From Atrina japonica (taxonomy: Eukaryota > Mollusca > Bivalvia > Pterioida > Pinnidae), in NCBI GenBank assembly GCA_030159075.1, contig BROG01000512.1, positions 124,001-188,000 on the forward strand: a stretch of 64,000 bases of DNA, read 5' to 3'. Below the pieces are notes generated by a model, which made no database searches, was not told where the DNA came from, and was given only the letters and a program-made list of their open reading frames with translations. Made by a program: the position numbers and the translations under genes. The stretch's first letter is position 1, and each line of letters starts with the position of its first letter. This document shows, piece by piece, positions 26,736-37,911 of this stretch.

Positions 26736-27965
26736 TACCTATTATATAGCTGGAACACTGTTATATCATTATACATGAGATATAAAGCAAGGTAATGGTG
26801 TTCCGCTAAAACCTTATAGCTGGAAAACTGTTATGTTATTATATATGAGACATAAAACAAGGAAGTGGTGCTTTTCTGAAATCTAATAACTGGAACACTG
26901 TTATATCATTATATTATATCAGACATACTACATGATACATAAAGGTTAGGTAATGGTGCTCTGCTAAAACCCTACAGCTAGAACACTGTTATGTCATTAT
27001 ACCTGAGACATAAAGGTTAGGTAATGGTGCTCTGCTAAAACCCTACAGCTGGAAAACTGTTCTGTCATTATACATGTATATGAGACATAAAGGTTAGGTA
27101 ATGATGCTCTGCTAGAACCTAACAGCTGGAACACTGTTATGTCATTATATATGAGACATAAAGGTTAGGTAATGGTGCTCTGCTAAAACCCTACAGCTGG
27201 AACACTGTTATGTCATTATATATGAGACATAAAGGTTAGGTAATGGTGCTCTGCTAGAACCCTACAGCTAGAACACTGTTATATCATTATATTATATCAG
27301 ACATACTACACGAGACATAAAGGTTAGGTAATGATGCTCTGCTAGAACCTAACAGCTGGAACACTGTTATGTCATTATATATGAGACATAAAGGTTAGGT
27401 AATGGTGCTCTGCTAAAACCCTACAGCTGGAACACTGTTATGTCATTATATATGAGACATAAAGGTTAGGTAATGGTGCTCTGCTAAAACCCTACAGCTA
27501 GAACATTGTTATATCATTATATTATATCAGACATACTACACGAGACATAAAGGTTAGGTAATGGTGCTCTGCTAAAACCCTACAGCTGGAACACTGTTAT
27601 GTCATTATATATGAGACATAAAGGTTAGGTAATGATGCTCTGCTAAAACCCTACAGCTGGAACACTGTTATGTCATTATATATGAGACATAAAGGTTAGG
27701 TAATGGTGCTCTGCTAAAACCCTACAGCTGGAACACTGTTATGTCATTATATATGAGACATAAAGGTTAGGTAATGGTGCTCTGCTAAAACCCTACAGAT
27801 GGAACACTGTTATGTCATTATATGAGACATAAAGCAAGTTAATGGTCCTTTTCTGAAACCCTATAGCTGGAACACTTATGTCATTATACATGAGACTTAA
27901 AGCAAGCTATTTCTGCTTTTCTGAAACCCTATAGCTGTAACAGGTATATCATCATACATACGACA
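26736..27965. repeat. 71-bp minisatellite with a longer variant unit
   Basis: About 16 copies of a unit containing GGTTAGGTAATGGTGCTCTG, CTAAAACCCTACAGCTGGAA and CACTGTTATGTCATTATATA + TGAGACATAA. Every few units a longer variant carries an extra ATTATATCAGACATACTACA (near 26910, 27285 and 27520), giving a higher-order pattern. Outer units at both ends are more diverged. Confidence 0.93.
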
Positions 27966-28019
27966 TAAAAGCGATGTATGGTGCTATGCTAAAATCCTAT
28001 AGCCTATAGCAAAAGATAT

Positions 28020-28240
28020 ATTAAAAATATATATTTAAGGGGGTGGGAAGTATCCCCCAAGGAACCCAATGTATATCAATAAATATTTCTTCCCATAATT
28101 AGCAAGTGTGATATGTTTATGGTTTAGGTGTTGGGATGTGGATAGTTTTCAAGTAATTCATAAAAATATAAATTTAAAGGGGTGGGTATATACCCCAAGG
28201 ATCCCAATATACATCAATGAATATTCCTCCCAATAAGAAA
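28020..28240. repeat. Two-copy direct repeat, about 140 bp
   Basis: AAGGGGGTGGGAAGTATCCC near 28037 and AAAGGGGTGGGTATATACCC near 28173 begin matching segments that continue through CCAAGGA, CCCAAT and ATCAATAAATATT-like words. Confidence 0.7.
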
Positions 28241-28245
28241 CAAAT

Positions 28246-28646
28246 AAATATAATGTACATTGTAACTATTTTCAAGTTAGAATGAAATATTAAATACTTA
28301 ATATAGGTTTCACCCAATTACTACTTTGATCACTCCCCCAAAAAATCAAAAACAAAGGTTATGATGGATAGTTCTCATCAAATATAATGTACATTGTAAC
28401 TATTTTCAAGTTAGAATGAAATATTAAATACTTAATATAGGTTTCACCCCAATTACTACTTTGATCACTCCCCAAAAAAATAAAAAAACAAAGGTTATGA
28501 TGGATAGTTCTCATCAAATATAATGTACATTGTAACTATTTTCAAGTTAGAATGAAATATTAAATACTTAATATAGGTTTCACCCCAATTACTACTTTGA
28601 TCACTCCCCAAAAAAATCAAAAACAAAGGTTATGCTGGATAGTTCT
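28246..28646. repeat. 134-bp tandem triplication
   Basis: Three nearly identical copies of a 134-bp unit (AATATAATGTACATTGTAAC, then TTTCACCCCAATTACTACTT, then GGTTATGATGGATAGTTCTC). Differences are few, mostly in the A-run length, which implies a recent event. Confidence 0.95.
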
Positions 28647-28649
28647 CAT

Positions 28650-30980
28650 CAAGGTCTATATCTACATGAGAAGTTTCAAAAAGATATCATCAATTTGTCT
28701 TCCCACAACAGAGTGAAACACAAGAGCTTAACCAAATTGTTGACGCAGATGGTGTTATATCATAATTTTAATTTTAATGTTAACATTTTTGGTCTGGGTA
28801 AAATTTCGAAAGAAGAAAAAGTTAAATAGCATGAAATATTAATCATCATACTAGAAATTATCATTAAAACCATTATATTCTACTGAAAGTTTTCAAAATC
28901 ATAAACTATACTAAGCAGTATCAATTTACCAAAATAGATCAGATGTTTTTTGTGATGACGTCTGTTTTGTATATTTCTTATTGTTTAATAGAATTGATAG
29001 TTTCTGATTATACTTGAGACACGATAAGGACAATAGACAGGAAACAACTCCAGGATAATCGTATCAAATTCTTTGTTTTTTATGTAATATGTATATCATT
29101 TTTGCAGTTCATATATGCCATTTGTTATATTTTAAATAGAAAATTTAATTTTATTACAATTTCAGTTTAAATGCCTGCAAATGGAGTGTGAAAGCAAATT
29201 TTTATATCAAACATAATTATGAGTTATATGCATGGCCAAGATAGAGATGAGGCATTTAGTTACAAAAAAAGTTTTCATTTGAAATCAATTTGTATTGTAG
29301 TGCTTGAATACATGTATGAAACAAAACTGACTGTGGCATATAACTTTATATTCCAGATTTTAAAGAAAGGTGTGTAAACAATGGTAACTATTACAACATC
29401 CACTCATATATTAAATAACATATGTGATATCAACAAATGGCAAAATAATAAAATAGTTTTTAAGTTTTAAATCAGTCGGTCAACATGTGATATGGAAGCC
29501 ATAGGTGTGCATACTCTCGCAAAAGGTAATCCCACCATGTATTTCAAATTCTTTATAATTCTTTGAAAGACTTACACAGTAGAAATGGAATAACATTCAT
29601 GCATGTGTTATAAAATAAATTCTTAAGATTTTACCCATGTTATATCATCATCCTAAAAAAGAAATGAAGCATTGAACAATTTCAAACATATGTAACATGA
29701 TCGTAAAGCTCTATTTAATGATATATATACATGTATGTTTATGGTTTGACTGCCCTTCTCGATTGAAAAAACACCACTAAAATACTGTAAAATGAGAAAT
29801 TTTGACGCACGTTTAATATTAGCAATTTTTAAAAAATTTTACTTGAGCTAAAATTTATGAGTAAAATAAACACAAACACACAATCGACACAAACCAAAAA
29901 CGTATGTTTTATTCATATATCATAGATCTACCTCATCATTAGGATCAGGAAGAAATTGACTGTGCCAAATTAAATCGTTTAATTACAATATAGGTAAGTT
30001 GACCGTAACACATTTTTAAAATCAATCGGAATTGATAACTAAGACTGTCAAAGTTGCGATTCTTTTTATTAAATTCATTTTTTAATTTCCATGATAATGA
30101 TATTCTGCTACCAGGACTAAAAATCATAGACAGAGGTTGGACCGAAAATGTTAACATTATCAGTCCGGCCGGACACATTTATAGGGCGGGCTGATTATTA
30201 AATGACAAGACATAGAACTTTGAAGATTTCTATCTAAATATAAGATGCCACTTTCATACTGCCGACTGGCCTAATGAAAATGTATAGGCCTACAAGTTTT
30301 CTGGTAAAACACCTGGCTCAACAATCACATTTGTCCAATCGTCCCAGATACAATTAGGCTGAACTTTCTGCTTGATTTTACCAACAAACAAAAAATCACC
30401 TAAAATTGGGGCCGAAAGTTTGGCCTAGGATACATAATATATCAGTGTATGTCCATTCTGCAGTGAACAAGACAAGTGAATTTGTTGAAGACAAAAACTA
30501 ATTCAATATCAATAACTTGTTTAAATACAAACAAATGTACATTGTAACATTCAAATTTTAGACAAGTAATTTTTGCTTTCGCTCAAGTAGATTTCAATAC
30601 TTCTTGTTGTGCAGGACAAGTAAAATTTCTGATTGTTTATCTCTGAAACATGCATGTTTTTTTTTTGTACTTTTAAATTATTATTGTGTATCTTTTTTTT
30701 AATACTATCAACAAAACATAAAAATAACAAACAACGCAGTGGGTAGATATCTGTTGTACATCTTCACAAGCTCTGATATTGTATCATACAATTATCAAAG
30801 CAATCTTAGAACTGTAAAATTTAACAGGCACACCATCTGATTGTAATTAATAAATCAATCAAACCTTGAACGTCAACGCTCATTGACGACTGCTTATCAA
30901 TGAGATACTAATTGGGACAATAACATAATTACTGGTTAACCATATACAGTACCAACAGTATTAAAAGATTATTAACACAT
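28650..30980. other. Non-coding stretch
   Basis: AT-rich. No supported exon, element or tandem repeat was seen. It is probably part of the long intron between the two candidate multikinase exons. Confidence 0.4.
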
Positions 30981-30986
30981 ACGTAC

Positions 30987-31055
30987 CTATCTTCTTCAAT
31001 CCAGTCTTGAACAATGTAGATCCAGTTTTCACCTTGGGGTGATGATACCCGCAAT
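30987..31055 (-). CDS. Candidate 5' exon of the multikinase-like gene
   Basis: A 69-bp segment with a good acceptor (CATTTTCAG) and donor (GTACGT) on the minus strand. Two frames are open. The frame that joins in phase to the exon at 8200-8307 reads CGYHHPKVKTGSTLFKTGLK and on, then continues through VVRKV into the multikinase-like block. The other open frame (RVSSPQGENWIYIVQDWIEE) would not match the phase of that exon. I recognise neither product. If it is the same gene the intron is about 22.7 kb. It could instead be 5' UTR or belong to another transcript. Confidence 0.35.
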
Positions 31056-31129
31056 CTGAAAATGTTTTGTACACATTTTTAATATACTGAATCACTAACA
31101 TTTTCCCCAGACTTCATAGAAGGGGCAGA

Positions 31130-31500
31130 ATATAAATCCTCCTACAAGGGCCCAGTGTTACGTCTCGCGATCATGTTGGTGCGTTCTTGTTTAGCTTTGT
31201 GAAATCCCAGTGATTAAGTAGGCCAAAAATGTGACCGTTGTGTACCGTGTTGCCAGGTGCGAGAAATTAAAAATAGAATAGGCTAGTCAAACATGGGTTT
31301 TAGCCGCATGCACTCTCATATGATTACCTTCTATTCTATCTTGCTCGTCTCTTGTTTATAAATGCTTACACTGAATATTTTTCAAAATGTTTTCTAAAAT
31401 TGCAGGGATAGTTAATCTGGAATAGGAAGTCGACATCTTTCTACGTCACTACTTCCTGTTCGTTTACTAGCAAAAGGGAGGCAACTCGAATGGATCGATA
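31130..31500. promoter_or_regulatory. Promoter-like block, possibly divergent
   Basis: A locally GC- and CpG-richer stretch just upstream of the minus-strand exon at 30987. It holds TCTCGCGATC, a CRE-like CTACGTCAC and an ETS-type ACTTCCTG near 31440-31460. On the plus strand, ATGGATCGATACGAAA at 31490 is followed at once by a donor-like GTATGT, so a short first exon of a rightward gene is possible but unsupported downstream. No transcript evidence is available. Confidence 0.3.
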
Positions 31501-31829
31501 CGAAAGTATGTAGGTTTTCTTGAAATCACAGTAATTAATAAAAGCCTGTAATTGACATTTTCTGCGTGGGTTTAACTAAGGAATGCGGTCTTCGTAAAAC
31601 AGTATTCGAAAAAAGTCACTGTAGAAAAAAAGACACAGGGCATTGCCGCAATTTATGCTGGAAAAAAAGCCACAAGGGAAAAAATCGCAGCTTTTTAGAA
31701 TAAAGTCACATATGCTGGCAAATAAAAAGGGTTCTGTACCTTGTTTCTGACAGAAATCCGGAGGTTTGTGTGGGGAGCCGTTTTATTTTTTATTTTATTA
31801 AGTACTTTGTGATATCGCAAAATGAATTA

Positions 31830-32053
<224 letters not shown>

Positions 32054-32117
32054 CGAATTTAAGATATCTACATACAGAAATCAACCAAGTATATGTGTCA
32101 TTTATATCAGAGGATAT

Positions 32118-32162
32118 AGGCATGAAAGATTCTTGAGTGTGACATTAAACAACAACAATCAG
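32118..32162 (+). mobile_element. SINE tail fragment (family of 55972-56245)
   Basis: GAAAGATTCTTGAGTGTGAC followed by ATTAAACAACAACAA matches the 3' tail of the SINE at 55972-56245, which has AAGATTCTTGAGTGAGATGT then TAAACAACAATACAAC. Only the tail is left. Confidence 0.6.
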
Positions 32163-32620
32163 AGGATACATTCTGTGACCAGACACTTTAAATAAATATA
32201 TATGTTTGAAAACTAATTAACTGTGTGAAAATAACTGTTTATGACTTAAGAACAATATATAAGATACATTTATTTACATTTGTGAATGCCACTTCAGTAA
32301 TAAACACTTCTTCAAAAATAGTCAACTACCGTATAGGCCTACATTATGATATTCATATACACTGACTTTTTTCCTGTGATTTTTTCCTACATTCTTATAA
32401 AACAACGTAGATCTACCGGATACTTATACCGTGGGAGATTACCAGGATTATTCCAATAAAAAAAGTCGACCGATCAGATCTAAATGGTTTGTCAAAAATC
32501 AGCGTGAAAAATATACGTATCTTCCTCACTAAAATCAGCTGTTAAAATATGAGGTCAAATTCGCCAAATTACTAATTACTGCAAGTATTCAGAATATTGC
32601 ATAAGACAATTGCCTTTGTT

Positions 32621-32731
<111 letters not shown>

Positions 32732-33142
32732 ATAAAGGACTGTACTCTTTTATCTCCTAAACGAAATTATTATTTTTGTAACGAAATATATAATAGTAAC
32801 TTGATTTTATCACCGATATAAAGAGCCTGTTAGGCTTTTTAATATATCATTGATTTTGCAGTACTCGCTTACATTTACTTTAATATTACCTCTAATTCCT
32901 TCAGATACAGTTAGTTATTCTAATACTGTACCCCAAATTCTGTGTAACGACTACTTTAATACTACCAGCGATATATATCACTGATACTACCTCTAATTCT
33001 GTGCGACACAGTTATTTCAATACTACCTCTAATTCTGTGTGATAGTTACTCTAATATTGCCTCTAATTCAATGTGACACAGATGCTTAGATATTCCCTCT
33101 AAATCTGTCTGATAGCTATTGTATTACTACCCCTAATTCTGT

Positions 33143-33442
33143 CAGCTACATAAACCGAGTACCTGGTATTTCGGTACCAGCAGATAATTTTATACTAAAG
33201 TAATATTTGGCACTGATAACACCATTTAAATTCCAAGTTTTCTAAAGCTAAGGTAGTCATCTTTTTACAGTGGTTACTCTTAGACGGATTTCGGCTATAC
33301 TTTTAGATTTATTATTTGACGTTGTATGATACCACTTTTTCTTTAGAAAATACATATACATTTTTAAAATGGAGCTCAACTGAAGAAGTCTAATTGACAG
33401 AAACGATCGTCTTGAGCATTATAACTTTGGTATTATGTTTAT
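33143..33442 (+). mobile_element. Hammerhead-ribozyme retroposon, copy A (5'-truncated)
   Basis: About 300 bp matching 37608-37911 throughout: AGTACCTGGTATTTCGGTAC, then TACTAAAGTAATATTTGGCA, then GTGGTTACTCTTAGACGGAT, then the ribozyme, then TAACTTTGGTATTATGTTTA. It lacks the first 75 bp of the other copy. The family resembles the hammerhead-bearing retroposons related to Penelope-like elements and retrozymes that are abundant in bivalves. There is no ORF. Confidence 0.75.
33374..33417 (+). ncRNA. Hammerhead ribozyme (type I), copy A
   Basis: Stem I is GCTCAA (33374-33379) with TTGAGC (33412-33417). The core is CTGAAGA, stem II is GTC/GAC with a TAATT loop, then GAAA. Stem III is the short palindrome ACGATCGT, and the cleavage triplet is GTC before 33412. 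Compared with the consensus CTGATGA, the T at core position 7 is A, a position known to tolerate change. The pair normally closing stem II is A.A here. Confidence 0.65.
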
Positions 33443-34164
33443 AATATTTACTCTAATACTACCTCTAATTCTGTCAGATACAGTTACTTTAATACTACCT
33501 CTAATTCTGTGTGAAATACTTACTCTAATTCCGTCAGATACAGTCACGTTAATACTACCTCTGATTCCGTGTGATATAGTAACTCTAATTCTGTGTGATA
33601 CAGTTACTCTAATTCTCTAATTATGTCAGAGACAGTTACTCTAATACTACCCCTAATTCTGTCAGATACAGTTACTATAATATTACTTTTAAATTTGTGT
33701 AATAGTTACTCTAAAACTGTATTCAATTCTGTCAGATATAGTTACTCTAATACTACCTCTAATTCTATCAGACACAGTTACTCTAATATTACCTCTAATT
33801 CTGTCAGAGACAGTTACTCTAATACTACCTCTAATTCTATCAGATACAGTTACTCTAATATTACCTCTAATTCTGTCAGAGACAGTTACTCTAAACATGT
33901 ACTTACTCTAATTTTATCAGATATAGTTACTTTAATACTACCTCTAATTCTGTCAGATATAGTTTCTCTAATACTTCTAATTCCATGTGAAACAGTTATT
34001 TTAATATTACCTGTAATTTTGTGTTACAGAGTTATTTCAATACTACCTGTAATTTTGTGTGACACAGTCATTTTAATACTACCTCTAATACTGTCGTGTA
34101 CAAATGGTTTTTACCACATGGTAGTTGTATGTATCTAGTGTGGTTGTTTTTATTTTATTGAAGC

Positions 34165-34770
34165 AGCTGTCGCTGGTTAGCCTACGTATGTAAGCGGAGC
34201 GAGAGCAGAGTGAATAGACTAAGTTTTTTTTCTGTCAGTACATAACCTCTACGCTGTCAAGACTTCTACAGTGCCTCCCCACGACAGCACATGGTAACTG
34301 ATGTCTAGTATCCCAGACTATACTGTAGGGGAACTTCAAGCAGCAAAGACATCAAAGATACAGAGCACAGGCCAACCAGTAAGTGGATGTGCCCTTACTC
34401 TCACCAGTCTTGCTTCAGCTATGTGTATATAGCCGTTTAGATAAAAATCTTTAACTTTGGAACGTAATTTGTCGAGGAGAAAGAACACCCCGAAACTAAA
34501 TCGGGTAGATAATTGCTAGTCAGTCTTGGTAGGTTATTATTCAATGGAAGGGAACCTTGATAGAAAATACCTGGTGCTCCAGGTAGGGGTTAGAAATAGG
34601 GCCAACAACCCTATCCTATAGGTAATTTGGTTACGGAAATAGCAACAAAGGAACCAAACACAGATGTGGTGCATATAGGCCTTATAGAAAAAAAACCCAT
34701 GATTGCCAAGGATGAAAGCCGCAAGGAAGCTGCTGGCAGGAGCGAAATGTTGAACGCTAAAGTAAACAAG
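34165..34770 (+). pseudogene. Non-LTR retrotransposon, 5' part
   Basis: Sequence with the character of the 5' region of a LINE: the words CTGGTGCTCCAGGTAGGGGT and CCAACAACCCTATCCTATAG, and a short frame reading TEIATKEPNTDVVHIGL then KDESRKEAAGRSEMLNAKVN. It stops at AAAGTAAACAAG (34770). The endonuclease frame that would be expected next (NVRTMYETGK-like) appears only at 43436, so the element looks split by an 8.7-kb insertion. The 5' boundary is approximate. The match to a LINE family is from memory. Confidence 0.55.
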
Positions 34771-35224
34771 AGATCCCAGAGGGATCTTTTCGACCACCAT
34801 CGATTGTTCTTCATTTGATCTATGACAGACTGTTCTTTTCTGTTATTTTGTGACTCAACAATGAATTTGAACTAAAACCTAAATATATGTAAAATGCTTT
34901 CTCACAAGATTATATCAATACCAAATATAAATGGCTATAATCGAAGATAGCTTAACCATACCTGTCAACCTCTAAAATTGAAAATTTTGGTCATGACCTG
35001 TATTGAGTAAAATAAGAAGAGGCCAATGGCCTCATAGCTCGATGGCAAAAGAAACAAGAAACATTTTTAAATGTATCCTCAACAAAGCTATTTGTTCCAT
35101 TTTGAGTGGAAAAATTAGAATTAACATTAAAATACAGAATATATCCAGATTATATACATCCCTATAGCAAAAACCTCACTTTTGGACTTTTGGCATTGAA
35201 TGTTTGCCCAATTGTGGAAGGTTA
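34771..35224 (+). mobile_element. Hairpin-ended repeat element, left part
   Basis: Begins AGATCCCAGAGGGATCTTTT, a terminal hairpin (GATCCC-AGA-GGGATC) directly at the junction with the LINE sequence. The matching right part is proposed at 42390-43435. The interior of about 430 bp is AT-rich with no ORF. Repeats beginning with this hairpin are, as I recall, common in bivalve genomes; the class is not settled. Confidence 0.5.
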
Positions 35225-35289
35225 TTTCACCCGCTTATTTCTGCCCTGTTGGGTGAAACACTTAATTGGGCAGAAATAAGCGGGTGAAA
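35225..35289. repeat. 22-bp perfect inverted repeat at the start of the gypsy gag region
   Basis: TTTCACCCGCTTATTTCTGC + CC (35225-35246) is the exact reverse complement of 35268-35289, with a 21-base loop that repeats GGGTGAAACAC. It would form a stable hairpin directly in front of the gag frame. Confidence 0.85.
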
Positions 35290-35334
35290 AGTGGTGGAGG
35301 AATCAAAAGATCCCAGTCCGTTTTAACAGATCTG

Positions 35335-35631
35335 ATGACTGAATCAAGCTACCTGACCTACAACTTGCGATCAGGACCACAATCTCAGAAGTCATCACCA
35401 GTAAGTGGAAGCATAAGGCCTACTGTGAGTACAGATAGTTCAGTACATGACTGTAACACTACCAGGCATACCACATCATCAACAGAAATGAATAATACCA
35501 CGAGTTGCAGTAGTGCATCAACAACAACAGCTGCTATATCAACAAACACATCACAACCAACACTACCAAAATATACTGGACGAAAAGGCAACATAAGTAC
35601 AAGCCAGTGGTGGATACTTTTCATCCAGTGA
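35335..35631 (+). pseudogene. gypsy gag, N-terminal fragment
   Basis: First in-frame ATG at about 35335 (MTESSYLTYNLRSGPQSQKS), after a stop just upstream of the hairpin. It is Ser/Thr-rich and low complexity, and ends at a stop after SQWWILFIQ. Downstream gag continues in another frame (35665), so a frameshift or small deletion separates the two pieces. Confidence 0.6.
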
Positions 35632-35664
35632 TGTACACTACACTCTTTTACAGAACAACAAATT

Positions 35665-36579
35665 TTGTCTAGGATTGTGTTTCACCTCGCAGACATTGCT
35701 CAGCAATGGTACCTAAGTTTACCAGATGTCCCTAAATCATCCCTCCCGGCCCTGAAAAATGCATTTCTTCTAAGATTTGGGAAACAAAAGAACACATTCG
35801 ATGTTGATGTTTTAGATATCCAACAAAAAGAAAACGAATCATCTGAAGAATTTATCTCACGAATTCAACAAATTACTTATGATGATGAAATCCATGAATT
35901 AATGATAGTTAATCTCATTGCCAAAGGACTAAAACCACAAATAGCAGAGAAAGTGCTGGACCGTGAACCAGAAACATTTGAAGAATTGTACCGGTTTGCA
36001 AAAAGAGCAGAATCTACCATCAAGGTACGGAAATCTGACACAGTCATAGCAACAATTGAGGGAATGGAAGACAGACTGATGGATAAACTTTCTAAAAAAA
36101 TAGAATCTACTATCCTGTCTATTAATACCCAACATACATATACAAATCCAAAACCGAGGATGGACGCCCCGTCAACATACCAGAGAACAGGACCAAAAAA
36201 ACATTGGCGACGAAATATGAATCATCCCATGGAAAATCTGCCACAACATGGTTATAGCCGTCATAACCAGTCTCCCATCGGCTATGGAATTAAACAAAGA
36301 CAGATTAATCCTGGTTCTCAACAACATTCGCCACATTCACAAAGACCACAATACCCTCATAGAATCCCAGCACAGAACCATAATCATAATATGCAGTACT
36401 ACAATAGACCACCAGGGTGTAGTAAGTGTTTTAGATGTTTAAGTCAAACATGTAACAATTTTGGTTGTGAAGCAATCGGTTATCAATGCAGTATTTGTTC
36501 TAAATTCAATCATTTTACTGATGCTTGTTTTTCAAACCCTCAGAGTCCATTTTACAAATATCCTTTGGATTTTAATTAA
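35665..36579 (+). pseudogene. gypsy Gag, capsid to zinc knuckle
   Basis: 304 codons. The first ~130 residues have a retrotransposon Gag capsid-like pattern (FHLADIAQQWYLSLP, then LLRFGK, then ESSEEFISRIQQI). Next comes a basic, Gln/His/Pro-rich linker. The C-terminus is Cys-rich and ends in a canonical C-x2-C-x4-H-x4-C zinc knuckle (CSICSKFNHFTDAC). A second Cys cluster just before it does not fit the plain knuckle spacing. The product would package element RNA. The N-terminus is broken off by a frameshift. Confidence 0.85.
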
Positions 36580-36630
36580 TAGGGAATCGAGCCTATCCAA
36601 AACTCGGATAGGCGCCTCGTAAATTCAAAT

Positions 36631-37533
36631 TTGCCAAAGTTTAAATCAGCAGATTTAAATCTTGCTACTAGTATGGTTAAAAACACAGTAGATGTTAATA
36701 TCAACAGAAAAAGAACAAATGCTCTTGTTGATACTGGTGCTTCAATTACTGTCATGAGTGCTCTATTTTTAAGTAAAACCTCCCATGCTAATGTAAAATT
36801 ATCAAAACCCGACTATCATTTTGTTAATGGTGTTGGAGGAAGGTTAAACGTTTTAGGCAAAATTCAGCTACCCCTAACATTTAAAGGTGCTACATTTCAA
36901 GCTTCAGTGCGTATTGTTGAAAAGCTACCCCACTCTCTAATCACTGGGTTAGATTTTATGAAAAAACACTAAGTAACTATTGACTTAGCAAATAACACAA
37001 TGTCTTTTTACAATGATTCTGTAAATGTTTTCATGTTTAAGTCAAATGGTGGCATTGCCAGTGTTGCAAAATCTACAATTTTACCGCCACATTCAGAAAA
37101 CATTCTTTGTGTTAAATTTTCAAAAAGAAATTCTCGGGAAGAAGTGCTTTTAGAACCACTAGGCAATTAATTACATAATGTCAATGTTCTGGGTGCTAAA
37201 TGTTTAGTCAAAATCAGGAATGGCAAGTCATTTTTAAGAGTGCTAAACCCAACAAATCGCAACATTCACTTATGCAGAGGTAAAGTGGTTGCTAATGTAT
37301 TAGATTTTGACAATAATTCATGTTCAGTGTTTAATCTTGACTGTGTAAACACACATCAGAAGATTATAAACACACAAAACAGCAGTAAACAACACTCTGT
37401 TCGAAAAACAAATACTGAAACAACAACATCAAATACACAAGACATTGCATTTGATTTATCAAATTCAGACTTGGACAGTGACAAAAGAGAAGTAATGTTA
37501 AAATTTTTACATAAAAACACGGAACTTTGGTAG
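36631..37533 (+). pseudogene. gypsy protease and linker
   Basis: Retroviral-type aspartic protease with active-site ALVDTGASITVMS near the start and HSLITGLDFM further on. The same frame runs on to about 37530 but is cut by two in-frame stops (TAA at 36970-36972 and at 37168-37170). The last residues (LHKNTEL) lead into the RT leader, which resumes at about 37912 after the inserted retroposon. Confidence 0.8.
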
Positions 37534-37911
37534 TATGTTTATAATATTTATAACCACTAGGTCGTTGCCACTGCTGGTGGACCGTTTGAGTCCCCGAGGG
37601 TATACATAAACCTAGTACCTGGTATTTCGGTACCAGCTGTTCATCTTATACTAAAGTAATATTTGGCACTGTTAACATCGTTTAAATTCAATTTTTTTTT
37701 TCTAAAGCTAAGATAGTCATTTTTAATAGTGGTTACTCTTAGACGGATTTTGGCTATACTTTTAGAGATATTATTTGGCCTTGTATAATACCACTTTATC
37801 TTTAGAAAATACACATAACTTTTAAATTGGAGCTCAACTGATGAAGTCTAATTGACAGAAACGATATCGTCTTGAGCATTATAACTTTGGTAGTATGTTT
37901 ATAATATATAT
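37530..37911 (+). mobile_element. Hammerhead-ribozyme retroposon, copy B, inside gypsy pol
   Basis: Inserted between the codons for HKNTEL and FATGYHELGK of the gypsy polyprotein. It begins GGTAGTATGTTTATAATATT, has ACCACTAGGTCGTTGCCACT and a B-box-like GTTTGAGTCCC, and ends after the ribozyme with a second copy of GGTAGTATGTTTATAATAT. The unit is thus slightly more than one monomer, with its ends repeated, as expected for an element copied from a circular or tandem RNA. No ORF. Confidence 0.8.
37832..37877 (+). ncRNA. Hammerhead ribozyme (type I), copy B
   Basis: Stem I GCTCAA (37832-37837) pairs perfectly with TTGAGC (37872-37877). The core is CTGATGA (37838-37844) and GAAA (37858-37861). 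Stem II is GTC/GAC with loop TAATT, and stem III is the palindrome ACGATATCGT. The cleavage triplet GTC ends at 37871. The very short, self-complementary stem III is the arrangement known from hammerheads that cut efficiently only as dimers. The stem II closing pair is A.A instead of G-C, which may lower activity. Confidence 0.75.

Larger units (their letters stand above)
32880..34108. repeat. 36-bp minisatellite, left arm (interrupted)
   Basis: Roughly 25 diverged copies of a unit of about 36 bp, TACTCTAATACTACCTCTAA + TTCTGTCAGATACAGT, with frequent indels. A hammerhead-ribozyme retroposon sits inside it (33143-33442). The same unit reappears at 46185-47385 beyond the retroelement nest. All ORFs (33435, 33623, 33689) are repeat translations. 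Confidence 0.93.

Noticed and set aside
31490..31505. First exon of a kinase gene (MDRYE start followed by a donor)
   Set aside because: Five codons are too few, and no continuing exon was seen downstream.
35385..35624. Antisense ORF over gypsy gag
   Set aside because: Shadow of the Ser/Thr-rich gag frame on the other strand.
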